Positions 63,725-64,000 of a stretch of DNA of 64,000 nt are shown here, piece after piece (the stretch's first letter is position 1; each line of letters begins with the position of its first letter). The stretch is from contig JABFGC010000002.1 of NCBI GenBank assembly GCA_013112685.1, positions 1,374,902 through 1,438,901 of the forward strand. The letters are read 5' to 3'. The notes under the pieces are model-generated. The model ran no database searches. It had not been told where the DNA came from and saw only the letters and a list, made by a program, of their open reading frames with translations. The stretch is from Chloroflexota bacterium (GTDB lineage: Bacteria; Chloroflexota; Anaerolineae; Anaerolineales; Villigracilaceae). Both the position numbers and the translations under genes were made by a program.

Positions 63725-64000
63725 CTATTTTTTGGCTGGGGCTTTTTTGCTGCCGCCGGGGAGAAGATTGCGCCAGTTGGCGCGTCCCGTCGAGGCGTAT
63801 TGAACGATGCCCAATATGTTGCTGGTGATGAAGTAAACGGAAATACCCGAGGCGAAGTTCAACGCAAACCAGCCGAGCAGGAGCGGCATGTAGATGCTCA
63901 TCATGCCGGACATGGCGGCGGTCTGGTCGTTGGGGTTGGCGGTGGCGGGCATGGTCAGTTTGGTTTGGACGTAGGTGGTGAGCGCCACGATGATAGCGAG
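63725..64000 (-). CDS. yidC: YidC/Oxa1-type membrane insertase, C-terminal part
   Basis: The gene runs off the right edge; about 92 C-terminal residues are visible. LAIIVALTTYVQTKLTMPATANPNDQTAAMSGMMSIYMPLLLGWFALNFASGISVYFITSNILGIVQYASTGRANW contains the last two or three helices of the YidC core, with the Q-x-x-x-x-P region before them. The tail is basic (LLPGGSKKAPAKK), as is common for ribosome contact. YidC inserts proteins into the membrane. Its place next to jag and near parAB is the standard near-origin arrangement. Confidence 0.92.
   Translation of the reverse strand, partial: LAIIVALTTYVQTKLTMPATANPNDQTAAMSGMMSIYMPLLLGWFALNFASGISVYFITSNILGIVQYASTGRANWRNLLPGGSKKAPAKK

Overview
The window looks like a near-origin chromosomal segment of a Chloroflexota bacterium, most likely class Anaerolineae. 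It is GC-rich and gene-dense. The support is a neighbourhood of families typical of that group: paired radical-SAM/DUF2344 proteins, FecR plus CHASE2-cyclase, very long propeller histidine kinases, family-5 peptide transporters with oversized binding proteins, Pro/Thr-rich lipoproteins and Rex. The yidC-jag-(kinase)-parA-parB order at the right end suggests proximity to oriC. A heme A synthase gene points to respiration with an aa3-type oxidase somewhere in the genome. No rRNA, CRISPR array, prophage or insertion-sequence transposase was seen. The assignment rests on recognition of protein families, not on a search.

Layout. (1) 1-15.2 kb, plus strand: a catabolic island. It holds a CBS protein, a dimethylglycine/sarcosine-dehydrogenase-like flavoprotein with a GcvT domain, a choline-kinase-like phosphotransferase, transaldolase, class II aldolase, a HisC-like aminotransferase, a HAD phosphatase, an APC permease, a GlpK-like kinase, a GlpA-like dehydrogenase with a BFD [2Fe-2S] domain, and a second FAD oxidoreductase. 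The gene set would suit breakdown of small N-methylated or alcohol/glycerol head-group compounds into C1-folate and triose units; that is inference. (2) 15.2-28.1 kb: Nudix hydrolase, membrane bactofilin-like protein, lipoprotein, the two radical-SAM-associated genes with a DinB-like gene between them, PrsW protease, tRNA-Arg(CCG), an SH3/FecR/CHASE2-cyclase signalling operon, and rex. (3) 28.1-30.6 kb: an AT-richer accessory patch with a small molybdopterin oxidoreductase, a lipoprotein and a C-type-lectin lipoprotein, bounded by sites that partly resemble integron attC sites. (4) 30.6-42.8 kb: a long TPR protein, heme A synthase, and a minus-strand peptide ABC transporter operon that contains a DinB-family gene. 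(5) 42.8-47.2 kb: a giant propeller histidine kinase and its NarL-type regulator. (6) 47.5-59.3 kb, minus strand: DsbA-like protein, lipase, V4R protein, GNAT, TPR, double-XRE regulator, then CpaF, a small protein, a CpaE-like protein, an OmpR-type regulator, two histidine kinases and an amidohydrolase. (7) 59.4-64 kb, minus strand: HEPN/MNT pair, parB, parA, a PfkB-type kinase, jag and partial yidC.

Two features cut across the window. First, about 27 single-base frameshifts interrupt otherwise intact conserved genes, including rex, cpaF and the radical-SAM gene. They look like uncorrected sequencing indels, so frameshifted genes are annotated here over their full span as single genes. Second, several families of short palindromic repeats lie between genes, and some are inserted inside genes in an open reading frame: 18691-18780, 12642-12737, 14089-14211, 14478-14513 and 58961-59000.
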